Origin: Lineus longissimus
Lineage: Eukaryota; Nemertea; Pilidiophora; Heteronemertea; Lineidae
DNA: 64,000 nt
Direction: 5' to 3'
Assembly (NCBI RefSeq): GCF_910592395.1
Contig: NC_088311.1
Location: 8,126,501-8,190,500, forward strand
In this document: positions 48,076 to 58,010 of the stretch, piece after piece
How positions within the stretch are numbered: the stretch's first letter is position 1
Layout: each line of letters begins with the position of its first letter
The notes under the pieces: model-generated
Database searches by the model: none
What the model saw: only the letters and a program-made list of their open reading frames with translations
Told to the model about the DNA's origin: nothing
Position numbers and translations under genes: made by a program

Positions 48076-48081
48076 TTTCAA

Positions 48082-48394
48082 GGGTCTTGGTTTTGTAGGT
48101 CTTGGGTCTTGGTTTTGTAGATCTTGGTTTTGTAGGTGGGGGTCTTGGTTTTGTAGGTCTTGGGTCTTGGTTTTGTAGGTCTTGGTTTTGTAGGTCTTGG
48201 GTCTTGGTTTTGTAGATCTTGGTTTTGTAGGTCTTGGGTCTTGGGTCTTGGGTCTTGGTTTTGTAGGTCTTGGGTCTTGGTTTTGTAGATCTTGGTTTTG
48301 TAGGTCTTGGGTCTTGGTTTTGTAGGTCTTGGGTCTTGGTTTTGTAGATCTTGGTTTTGTAGGTCTTGGGTCTTGGGTCTTGGGTCTTGGTTTT
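48082..48394 (-). repeat. Right arm tandem array of the foldback element
   Basis: About 20 copies of the 15- and 22-bp units, reverse complement of the left arm and longer by about 100 bp. Unequal arm length suggests array expansion or contraction after insertion. Confidence 0.9.
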
Positions 48395-48506
48395 GTAGAC
48401 ACCCGCAGAATTTGCCTTATCATTCAGGTCAGTGTTTCTCGAATAGAACTAAAATAGATAGGCTAATCATTAATCTCCCTGCTAATACCCTGCACCATGG
48501 ACCAGG

Positions 48507-48821
48507 TTGTGTAGCACTACATACGTGCAAGCCTTGACATACGTGCTGGAAGCTAATACTGATGTGGCAGGGAGAATATGCGTGAAGTTTGTGTATGCTT
48601 TTGAGAATGAGCGGAGCTCTCCAGTCGACGTGCTCTCTGAAAGGTTGTTATTTATTCTAAAACCACCAAGATATTCGACGTATGACACCCTCAGTGACAC
48701 TCTTACTTATGATCCACACCTACGAAACCAAAAGTTGCAAGAATTCGACGCATTTTCGAGGCCCAATTTTGAAACAAAAATCGCCTCCTATTTAGCGGCC
48801 ACAACGCGCATTATAGTATAG
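48507..48821 (+). CDS. 104-codon open frame, family unknown
   Basis: The frame is open to TAG at 48819-48821 with good bias (28 percent G-start, 57 percent purine-start). Segments: YVQALTYVLEANTDVAGRI, FENERSSPVDVLSERLLFI, RNQKLQEFDAFSRPNFETK. No ATG lies at the 5' edge, so a spliced-in or truncated start is needed. The shared repeat unit with AATAAA begins 7 nt after the stop, as after the frame at 46366-46830. The two frames are not similar to each other. Confidence 0.35.
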   Translation: MCSTTYVQALTYVLEANTDVAGRICVKFVYAFENERSSPVDVLSERLLFILKPPRYSTYDTLSDTLTYDPHLRNQKLQEFDAFSRPNFETKIASYLAATTRIIV

Positions 48822-48827
48822 ATTATT

Positions 48828-48967
48828 GAAATTTCGCATCTCTTATCCACTTAACCGACTGGAATAAAGCATGCAAACTGTGAGAGATTAGTATTATTTG
48901 CAAACTGTGAGAGATTAGTATTATCACTGAAATTTCACATCTCGTATCCACTTAACCGACTGGAATC
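48828..48967 (+). repeat. 3'-end-like repeat unit, copies 2a-2c
   Basis: A full unit ('gaaatttcgcatctcttatc', 'ggaataaagcatgcaaactg'), a partial unit and a third partial starting 'gaaatttcacatctcgtatc'. Closely similar to 46810-46942. Confidence 0.75.
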
Positions 48968-50877
48968 TCCCCATCAGTAATTTAGATACAAAGATCAGAG
49001 AAGACCTGATTCTTCTCACAAATACAAGGCGGCACCACAACCACCATCAGCGGTTCTCATTTGATCAGAATCACAGTCTTTGCTTAGACCTAGCAATTGA
49101 TTTCAGACCAGATCTTTTAATTGATGTATCGGTCAAGGAATAGGACAATTGCTATGTTGTTGCAAGAATCAATAAAGACAAGTCTTTATGCTTATATAAA
49201 TATATATCAGTTGGTCTTGGGTGACCACCACATATAATAATATAGGGTCCTGACTTTCACTTCTCCTGAACCTTTCTCTAGTCTTGCACTGTCCGCTTCC
49301 ATGCTGAAAAGGAGTCTTGAAGGCCTTAGCATCATCAAGTATGTATAAAGGCCAAACGATCTCTATACATGACATACTTGGTATCATCAATTCAAATAAT
49401 GAGAAGCGACCATCTTGGCTCAGTCATTCTTTTTCACCTCTTTTACAGAAAGGAAAGTTCATCCTGCACCGACAAGTACATGTAACTTTCTAAGCTCCAT
49501 TGAGATCATTACTTATCTTCTTCAGCGTGGGAGGATTTGACGCGATACAGCCTTTTGTGTTTTCAACATGATTTTCTATTGTATCATATAAAGAACGTAA
49601 CGATTCAAAGTGTGACATGGATTACACTATAGCTGATAGAAATCCAGAAGGAAAATGATACCGTGCTCAACATCTCAATGTAGATGCTAGTTATAATACA
49701 GCAGGCTGAACAACACGAACCTTATTGGGGTGTCGAAAGACAAGTTTTTTGGACCTCTGCATGGTCAGAAGCGGCGCCTCCGAGACGCCCCCCCCCCCCC
49801 CCCAAACGAGAAAGGCAGCCTACCCACTTAACCTTTTGAAGGTATACATACGAGTATATTGGTGTTGGCGGTCAAATATCTTAAGGGTTCCTTCATTCAG
49901 GGTTTTATCTGGATGATAGAAAACTCCGTAATATTTTTCATATCTGAAAAATCATGAAAACATATTTCCCTGAAAAGCCCCTTAAGGGGTAAGCCTAAAA
50001 ACCTGAGTGTTAGCGAGTGCTGATTACTTTTCAAAAGCTCAAAGTACATTTTGTGTATAGCCGGCCAGTACGATGACCCAAACTTTTCTTTCTTATTCTA
50101 AAATGAGACGATATCATAAAATTCTACATAATATTGAAAGCGCTACTTATCCACTGAGCCATGATTAAGCGACCAACATTTACCTCCAAGTATAGCCCCG
50201 GTGAGGATTATCTGACAGACTGCTGTCATCACTTCCATAGACAGCTGAATGGGGATATTTTTCAGTCTGTCTTTGATGCGTTTATCACTTGTCAGGGTCG
50301 GCAGTTGCTGCCACACGAACGCACGATCTCTTATGACCGGTGTCATCTTCTTTATGGAGATCTCTATGTGAATTGCTGCAAATGATATGCAGTTCATGCC
50401 ATGATACTTGGCAAGAAAATAAAAGACAAAACTATGGCTTGGAATGAGGGATTATGAGTGTGCACGAGAAGTCTTTATCACGTATAAATGCATAAAAAAG
50501 CCCTTCACTGAGAACATCCTGCAAGGTAGCACTCTGTAAATGGCTGGCATGGTAGTTCGCGTGTCGTGACTGAGAGAAACCAATGTGCAGAATTGTTCAG
50601 GTGTAAACAAACATGTTTTTTTTCTTTGAGCTACTCAATAATGTCAAGCACGAACGCGTCATATACAACATGATGATAACTTGTGTATGACGAAAAGAAA
50701 TGGTTTAGCCGAGTCCATGATACTACAAAGATATTTTAAAAAACGAAAGAAATCCTGAGTTCCTTTAACGTTGAAACCATTAGAGACCTGATAAGCGGCT
50801 TGAGAGAGTTTTTTGGCAGAAAAGACAAGTAGATCTACATGTACGTCGGATGGCGCTAAAGGTTTCAGACGAAGACG
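48968..50877. other. No supported gene; long poly-C tract
   Basis: A C-run of about 17 lies at 49785-49802. Opposed short frames near 50143-50397 lack splice sites. Confidence 0.35.
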
Positions 50878-51118
50878 CTATCGTAGAAATCGGCAAGGGT
50901 GACCGGTGCGCGAATCGTAGTCGACCAACAGTTCGAAGTAGGGCGCGTGTTCATGGTTAGATTGCACAGGAAGTTCCGAGGACACTAAGTTAGGTACATC
51001 CACACTGGCTACCGTAGCGCTATCACAATGTCTGGTGTTTGGGTTCAATTGCTTCTTTGACAAGACCATTCACAAAGGTTTCTAATCGCCCTGGTCTCAA
51101 GGAGCAGTCGGGAGCCAT
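50878..51118 (-). pseudogene. Possible frameshifted coding fragment
   Basis: On the minus strand an ATG at 51118 opens MAPDCSLRPGRLETFVNGL, then VKEAIEPKHQTL, to TGA at 51025-51023. The next frame carries on with protein-like sequence: TVASVDVPNLVSSELPVQSN, then HEHAPYFELLVDYD to a stop at 50878. The switch between two coding-like frames suggests a frameshifted gene copy. The breaks are left as seen. The parent gene was not recognised, and chance open frames remain possible. Confidence 0.3.
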
Positions 51119-51230
51119 TCTAGAAATGTCATAAATGGGAACTATAATTTACTGCTGGCATAGGTCCTTCATCGAAGTGGCAACCACAAAAAAATTCTCG
51201 TAGTCTGAACCGTGTGTGAAATAAAAATTC

Positions 51231-51515
51231 GCTCTATTTCACACAAGGTGCATCGCCATAGGTTATAGCCTGGCTATGAGACGCGACGAAAGTCTCCATC
51301 CTAACATGAAACCCTTGGTGGTTCAATGGTTAGAATGCTGGATTTTCGATCTGGTGATCACAGGTTCGACGTCCTCTGATTCCGCTACATTTTACTATTT
51401 TTTTCTCTTCATGTTGTTGTTATTCATTCATTCATGTACATTTATTATTATTATAATCATTATCATTATCATTATCATTGTCATTATCATCATTCTTATC
51501 ATTTCTTTGATGATG
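51231..51515 (+). mobile_element. tRNA(Glu)-like SINE, copy 1, with simple-repeat tail
   Basis: The leader 'gctctatttcacacaaggt' is followed by a tRNA-like part at about 51312-51388: A-box TGGTTCAATGG, TTC at the anticodon in a ttttcga loop, and a B-box-like GGTTCGACGTC. The 3' tail 'tttctcttcatgttgttgtt' leads into 'tcatgtacattta' and then ATT/ATC repeats (51436-51515). The same leader, head and tail are on the minus strand at 61.6 kb. A 45-bp segment between leader and head is absent in the other copy. Confidence 0.75.
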
Positions 51516-52854
51516 TGACCCACAGTGGATAATCCGGGTAATCCCTACTCAGCAACTACAAAGATCACTAATCTCGAGTAGTCGCAAAAGTATAGGACAA
51601 CCATGACATATCTGCCAGTTCATTACTTTTAAATGTGCCATTGCCATGGAAATAGGACCGTCCTTTGTGCTTACACAGATAACTGTAAATATTTGCCAGG
51701 ATATTCTGCACCAGAGAATGATTGTGAAAAAACCAAGGCGGGATCACGACTAACGCTGATTGCCAATTTTTCACCGGAGGAGTTGGTTTGTTGCGTATTA
51801 GTGAATGCCGTATGCAATGGCAGGTGAAGTGTTATTTAGTAATTATGTTGCTGGTGATGACATTGGCCCTTTTCCGGTAAAATTAACTTATCATGGGTAA
51901 AGTTTTTATCACGCAAGGCACTTTCAACCCATGATGGAATCGGATAACAGGGTTAAAGAAGTTAAAGATTAGACATAATGACTGATATTTTGATGTCAAA
52001 AATATTGACAGCGAGAGATCTTATTATTAACATGATATTCCCAACATAATTACTAAATAACACTTCACCTGCCATTTATATTGTACGTACATGCATGATA
52101 AAAACACATTCTTATACCTGTCAAGTATGTCATTTCCTATTTTTATTCGCTTGCATACTCGTGAGCTTCCGCATCGCTCACGAACAGTAATGTTCGTGAA
52201 TTTAACGGAGCGATCGACCAACAAATATCACAATATCTTACAGTGAGGTGCGTTGTTTGCCACAGGCTGTGTATTTGTAATATACAGTTATCACATACAT
52301 GTTCACGAATGCAAAGACTCGTCTTCGTTTAATCATAATTTGGGAGTGATGCGGAAACTCACTATAAACGAGTTTCAGCAAATCAAAATAATGTCAGGTA
52401 TGACGTATCCGCGTATACATATACATGTACGTACATGCATTGCCGCGTCACTGACAAATTTACCTTACACCATAGAACTAGAATGCGGATAAGTCATGGG
52501 AGAGACGTTTAGATTTGCTGAAACTCGCCAACATTTCAGTTCATGGTGTCACATCCATGTAGTTGTAAACATTGGTCTCCAATGCACGTTTCGACCTTTT
52601 CCAAACATTTTCTTTGATGATTATATTTTAAAGGTCAGAGGAGTGAATGTTCTTTTGTTGAAAAAACGCCGACGTCCATTATTGTAGAAGAAGCCTCGGC
52701 GTGAGTGGCCATGCTTTACACTGGCAAAAGTCGCGAACAAAAAGTCATTGCAAGGTTGACATTTAGAGTAAGCCAGGGCTGCCCACATTCCCTTGAACAA
52801 GACAAAATGTATCAACGTGCATGCCTCAATGGTAATATGTAATGGCAAGGTCGG
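51516..52854. other. No supported gene; one hairpin
   Basis: A perfect 9-bp hairpin (tcacgaaca, loop gtaa) lies at 52178-52199. Frames near 52496-52687 are unsupported. Confidence 0.35.
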
Positions 52855-52891
52855 CAAGGATTCCGTAGGTGAACCTGCAGAAGGATCATTA
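52855..52891 (+). rRNA. 18S rRNA 3'-terminal fragment (helix 45), isolated
   Basis: The block 'caaggattccgtaggtgaac' followed by 'ctgcagaaggatcatta' matches the conserved 3' end of metazoan 18S rRNA at 35 of 37 positions as remembered. The hairpin guaggugaaccugc and the terminal GGAUCAUUA are intact. No 18S sequence is recognisable upstream and no 5.8S downstream, so this is a small displaced piece, not an rDNA unit. The minus-strand frame across it reads RRNFGNDPSAGSPTE, an artefact well known from rRNA. Confidence 0.7.
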
Positions 52892-53039
52892 CCAAAGTTT
52901 CGTCTTCCTCCTGCATGTGACACGAATAGGTTGCACAGGGAAATTCTAAGTGATGTCCCCGTCAATAAGACAAATAGGTGTCTTTTTGGCATCAAACTTT
53001 AGCTCAAGTAAACATCATTCGGTTATTAACATCATTCGG
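52892..53039. other. Flank of the 18S fragment
   Basis: It would be ITS1 if the fragment came with spacer DNA, which the sequence alone does not show. Confidence 0.25.
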
Positions 53040-53187
53040 ATGACGCCATTTGAGATCAACTGGATTTCTATAGACATCGGATTTCAGAGTCGGATGATTA
53101 TACCAATGGACCAATACGGCAAGCTCTACCAGATGCATCAGATGTCGGACGTCTGGCCTGAAGCGAGTGCATGCTATCATAACCAAG
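53040..53187 (+). CDS. Candidate first coding exon, plus strand
   Basis: The ATG at 53040 opens 49 codons ending at CATAACCAAG|GTGAGG. The peptide starts MTPFEINWISIDIGFQSRM and ends MSDVWPEASACYHNQ, with six methionines. The frame is open further upstream, so the start is uncertain. Bias is moderate. Family unknown. Confidence 0.3.
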
Positions 53188-55969
53188 GTGAGGAAAACAC
53201 AAAAATGTTGAAAGCATCGCCGTTTGCAGGATCTTGACAAATTGAGTTTGGTGCCCTGGGGACTGAGGTGTTGATTTCATGGCATTCTATCACTAACAGT
53301 AATTACCGGTACAATGCCGTAGGTAAAACATGCAATGGCGTGCTAACTTATAACCCGCAAATTACGAATATGACCGCAGTGTATAAGTATCACCATTAAT
53401 GTATTAGGGCTGAAGCGGTGAATATCAGGAAGTAGTTTTATAACAGACAGCAAAATATCTTTCGTACTTATGTTTGGCATTGTTCAGATTTTAGTTCAGC
53501 AATTACCGGTAATTAAAAATGATTAGAGAGTTAGCATAGCTTTCTTTGGATGCAGGGTGATATTATTTTAGCATTAATAGCCCCCAGGGACATAACTGAT
53601 CTTTTCGCAGCATGATAGATATTGAAAAAGGGAACGCTAAGCAAGGAAGTATTTCCGGCCATTACAAGAACTGACGGCGTCTGAGCGATGAGACCAGGCA
53701 AACTGTTGCAGGTTAAAAATCGACATCACAATGCCATCAAGCTGATGATTGTTAAGGCTTACAAGGTTTCCGATACAAAACTAACTTATAAGTGTTTTAA
53801 ACGTTCATGTGGCAGTAAGTGTGCTTTTGCTGATAATATCGAAATCATATCGAACCAGAGTAGAGACGATGGGTTGTTACTACACGCGCGTGTCCCTGCT
53901 GCGAAAAATTGATGCCGTTTACTTGACGCGACCTCTAAAACTCATAATCGGAGGCTGTTTTATCACTGACAATAAACAAAGAGTGGGGTTCTTGGCTCTG
54001 TAAAAGTGACCTTCTAACATGTCTAAGCAGTAAGGATGAAGAAAATATGTAACCAAAACTCTCTGCGAAAGATGACCGAAACATTAGCTTCCTGGGCTGA
54101 TCATTCTCTTGATGGTACGGTCCTCATCACCATCGGGCACTAACAAGAGTGGATCGATTGCAGTTAAGTCACTAGATGCTTGAGTTAATATCGAATAGTT
54201 TTCCTTTGATGCAGTTAGTGCAATACTGTACGGGTCAATAAACCGGCACTGATTGATTCATTGGGGATTTGGGTAGAGCTCACATTCACTCCGGGATGGT
54301 TTTCATCTTTATTTATGAGGTATTGACGGGCTAGTGGTAATGGAGAAAGCCATCACGCCAGGCTTAATCATACTGTGGTTGCATGAGATAATTGTTTAGA
54401 GAACGGGAAAGGTTACTGTTTGATGATTGCGTATTATGATGTCAATATGTTTATGTACTCATACGTGCCACTTTCTTCAAGCAGCACTTTGGGGTTTTAT
54501 TTCAGGTATGAACCAAGCAGAAGAGAAAGCTACATGTATCATGCTCATTCGGCACCGACACCAATGCCATGATCAAATACGGAGGTTCTGACTGGTCAAG
54601 ACCTGTTACCTGACAGAACTTCCCACATCATTTCTGCTCAAGGAAAGTAGCGAAAACACAATGCCAACGAAGGAAAAGTTGCCCTCAAATTGTTCCTTTT
54701 ATGCATTTTTACTGAAGCAAACTGTCAGGTGTTTGATTCCCGTGGCAGTTCATTCGTGATCCTCATCACTCTTCAAACGGGATAAAGGAAGAGGGACGCC
54801 AAGGCCGCCCCACAGCGTTTGGGATGTAACCTGTGGAAGGATGACTCTAATTGTTTTAGGTCTCCAACAATACCATGTCCAATTAAAGAACCTTCGGTGT
54901 GTAAGCCTACTTTTGGTAATCGGATGAAACCCTAAATATCCGTCGTTCTCGGACACATTGTCATCTCTAAATTTCCATGAGTCAGAAATTCTGGACATAT
55001 TGATATCGTTTTAATTGTAGTCATCCCCCCTTATTATGGAAACTTTGCAGTGGCATTATTCATGCAGAACACACTCGGAAGAGATACTGCGATCCTAAAA
55101 GCAATTTGACTCTTATTGGAGCTGAAAAACCTCACTCCGAAGCTAAAGGACGTAATTGTGTGATAAATCAGCAAGAACATGACAACTTTTCCTGTTCACA
55201 TAAAGAACAAGGCGCCCGAGAAGCAATGGTGGCGTTTCAAAGAAATAAAGATTTTTAGCTTTTGAAATACATTTGTATATTTAACAGTTTTGTGCTCGTT
55301 TACGGGCTGGAGGAGGAGGAGGAGGGTCATTTTTAACAGACTCCGACCCACAAATCGGCTTTTAGGCCTTGACGAGATAATCTAAACTTCGAAACCACAT
55401 TGTAAACCTGACTGGGCTGAAGAAGTTTCATCAGTTTCTTCATTCAAACACACCTAATCGACAAGTTAAGAAGAACTATATCTTAAATGGAAATAACCAT
55501 TAAACTAATGATATGGGGAAACCACAGGCTGATTTCAAACTGGATTCCTGACTTTCATGTGATGCGAAAATGTAACAAAAGCAGAATTACTAAGTTTTTG
55601 TGATAAATTGATTTTATGGCTAACTGCTCACTCCGTATAAATATGTGCATGTACCCACTGAAGGTGAAAACAACCTCTATTGATCTAAAATCTGAGCATG
55701 ACCTTTGAAATACGTTCGCAAAATAACACCATTATTGTCTTTCTTTATCCTGTTATTAATGTCAAATTTTAAGGCCTTCAGAAGATTATTCTGATGTGCA
55801 ATATACGCGATTAGGTAGACATACATGAGAAGGGAAATAGGATTGAAGAATGGAAGCTTCCCCGGGAGCATCCCTGAGTTCTTCGCTGTTACGGCAGGAG
55901 GGGAAAATGCATTTAAAACAAGGTTTTGGTTTGGCTCGGTGAGCCGTAGCTGTGGGCATGCCAACTTAC
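53188..55969. other. No gene supported well enough to call
   Basis: Two frames look somewhat protein-like: plus 53688-53912 (YKCFKRSCGSKCAFAD) and minus 54750-54998 (VSENDGYLGFHPITKSR). Neither has two good splice sites. CpG is denser than in the left half of the window. Confidence 0.3.
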
Positions 55970-56024
55970 CAGTCCTAAAGTCTCTTCCTTTAAAGGATAG
56001 ATCATACTGATCTTCCAGCGGCAT
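55970..56024 (-). CDS. Candidate first coding exon
   Basis: The ATG at 56024 opens MPLEDQYDLSFKGRDFRT and then meets the donor GGACTG|GTAAGTTGG, a near-consensus 5' splice site, in phase 1. Bias is good for its length. It sits in the CpG-richer part, as a promoter-proximal exon would. It cannot be joined directly to 45436-45596 (that frame would stop), so another exon would be needed. Confidence 0.35.
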
Positions 56025-56046
56025 TGCATCTGTAGCATATCCGCGT

Positions 56047-56068
56047 TGTCTGGAAGCTAAGCAATGTC
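56047..56068 (+). other. Short 5S rRNA-like word
   Basis: 'tctggaagctaagcaatgtc' resembles the internal promoter part of 5S rRNA (ggaagctaagca..gtc). No further 5S similarity was recognised on either side, so it may be chance or the remnant of a 5S-derived SINE. Confidence 0.2.
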
Positions 56069-57229
56069 AATAAATTGAGGGTCAAGATACGTAGATCGGC
56101 ATGAGCTGGTCGCAAAGGAACATCAGTAGTATTACGATGGCCCTGGGCTTAACTCCACAACATCGTTCTCACTCTCCTAATCAACCGCTTTTTTCAAATC
56201 ATTCCTCATTTCAAGGTCAAACTCTTTGGAACTCAAGGACATCCTTAATTAGCTAATTGGGTCAATCATTAGCGCAAAATAGGTCAATTTTAGCCCAGGG
56301 TTGTCGTAATACTACTTACGGGTGACGGCCATTGTACACTATCGCATCGAGCCGTTTCCCTTTATGCCACTATTGGGGCCAGATTGTCAAAGGTGACCTC
56401 ATCTTCGTGATCGTAACGACTCATCATCTTCTTCATTGACATGACTAGGCTATTGCCACGGACCAAAGTTCACGCTATTGCTTATTTGCCCGAAGATGCA
56501 ATAAGTCTTTTTGCCTCTTCGTCCACTTGCACCGCCATAATTTGATAATCACATTCGTTAGTTGCCCCGACGTTTTATCTTCACCTGATGACATCTTGAT
56601 GACAGCAACGGCCGGGGCAGGAAAATCAGTGGTGGTCATCTCGCAATACCCATGCAAGAATGAGAATCACACTACATTAGGGGTTTCCTTGGCTTGTTTC
56701 AGTCACCTGCTCCGGTTTACAGAACTAAAGAGACTACGAATGAAATCAAGATTGAGCGGTGGTCAGTGTTAAAGCTAAATGATCCAAATCACATGATAAT
56801 CATTCAGAAATATATCAATCAAGTTGAATTTGTCGTCTTTGAAAAAAAAATTAATACTTCCCATTTTTCGACTAATCTGTATCACTTTTAGCTTTTTTGA
56901 CATTATTTGTCCGCATTATGATTATTGAAAATACAATTACAAACACGTACATCGGCCTTATACATATTGTCTCGCCATTGCGAATTCTTGGCACACTTAA
57001 CTTGTGTGTAGCAAATGGCAATTATGTGACCGTCTCATCAATTTGCATAAATAAATAATCCCGCGGGTTTACTAAATGTGCGCAGGAATAACTTCCGGAT
57101 CGTTTAAATGCAAATCATGGATATCTACGTGCTTGCTTGATCGATGCATAACGCAGACTTGAAATGAGATTAACTGAATCAACTGGTATTCTCGATTTCA
57201 AATGTTCTTCTTTTAACGATATCCCTGCA
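56069..57229. other. No supported gene
   Basis: The minus-strand 'acaATGGCCGTCACCC|GTAAGTAG' at about 56312-56330 could be a tiny coding start with a donor; it is too short to call. Confidence 0.25.
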
Positions 57230-57400
57230 CTCCTAAAAATTTATCAGTAAAAACAACTAATTTGGCACATATAGTTGCTATTGCACCAACTGTGAAATTA
57301 GTAAAAACTAATCATTGGGGATTTTGGTAGTTAAAACAAATAATTTCACAGTCGGTGCAATAGCAATTACCAAGGTAGTAAAAAAGCCTATTAGATAGTT
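57230..57400. mobile_element. Hairpin MITE-like element
   Basis: The arm 'gttgctattgcaccaactgt' with 'gaaatta' (57274-57300) pairs with 57341-57368, with two mismatches or so. Weaker pairing continues outward ('agtaaaaacaacta', 'ttaccaaggtagtaaaaa'). Non-coding. Confidence 0.55.
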
Positions 57401-57941
57401 GTTTTCAATGTTTAATTTTGAGAATGTGATAATGTCTTCATGGGGAGATTGACAGTGCACATCACTAAAGAATTATCATGGTTGAAAAAACAAAGTAATA
57501 GACGTCACGGGCTCAAATAGGGGATGAGACAAGACGGACCATCGCGACTATTCTTGATGTAGCATACCGCAAGATCTCGCCGTTAGCGCCAACGGCAATT
57601 TAGGTGCAGGCGCGACAATGATGTTGAGGTATTAGTAAAATAATACAGGCCTCATAAGCGTAAAAGAATATCCAAGCCCAAAGTGCCAACAAAGAGTGGT
57701 ATATAAAAGTAATCATCATCTCAAAATTATTTTCATCGGGAGGAAGATGAGTCGACAAGATGAATGCATTGGACAGTTGGCGTGATAAGTACCGTTTCCA
57801 TACATAAGTAAGTTTTTCTCCAAATCATCTCCAGTTCTCCAAATCCATTCAAACGATTTACGACATATTCACATCACGCTTTCCATCAGGGGACCGGATA
57901 ATTGACTGGGAATGTCTGAAATCGAACACTATATCACTCAC
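57401..57941. other. No supported feature
   Basis: CpG-richer sequence between the hairpin element and the CRE-containing segment. No exon-like or repeat signal. Confidence 0.3.
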
Positions 57942-58010
57942 GATGCTAATGGTAGTCTGACGCAGGGATGACGTCACAGACATCCCAAATGGCCGCGGCG
58001 GTGATGACCT
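57942..58010 (-). promoter_or_regulatory. CRE-containing CpG-rich segment, possible promoter/first exon
   Basis: A perfect CRE TGACGTCA (57969-57976) lies next to 'aaatggccgcggcggtga', a YY1-like core. On the minus strand the same segment holds an ATG (57983) with 14 open codons, MSVTSSLRQTTISI, up to a GTGAGT donor (57941-57937). The overlap of both readings makes either uncertain. Confidence 0.25.

Larger units (their letters stand above)
47430..48404. mobile_element. Foldback transposon, 975 bp, with 10-bp target duplication
   Basis: The element begins GGGTGTCTAC and ends GTAGACACCC, exact inverses. GCAGAATTTG stands immediately outside on both sides (47420-47429 and 48405-48414), a perfect 10-bp target site duplication. 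Both arms are arrays of 'ccaagacccaagacctacaaa'-type repeats in opposite orientation (216 bp left, about 322 bp right). The middle (about 440 bp) has no convincing gene. Long inverted arms built of short tandem repeats define foldback elements (Drosophila FB, sea-urchin TU); 9-11-bp duplications are typical of Mutator-like transposases. The link to such a transposase is inference. Confidence 0.9.

Noticed and set aside
47308-48537. Several frames with repeated Lys-Pro-Arg-Thr or Gly-Leu-Phe-Val peptides
   Set aside because: By-products of the 15/22-bp tandem arrays in the foldback arms.
51276-51518. Plus-strand frame ending in poly-isoleucine
   Set aside because: It runs through the tRNA-like SINE and an ATT/ATC simple repeat.
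52621-52995. Minus-strand 124-codon frame with RRNFGNDPSAGSPTE
   Set aside because: This peptide is an antisense reading of the 18S rRNA 3' end, not a protein.
53688-53912. Frame with YKCFKRSCGSKC, briefly read as a FLYWCH-type zinc finger
   Set aside because: The conserved Trp and the usual Cys/His spacing are missing and there is no exon structure.
54750-54998. Minus-strand 82-codon frame that looks protein-like
   Set aside because: Bias is only moderate and boundaries are unclear; mentioned in the stretch entry only.
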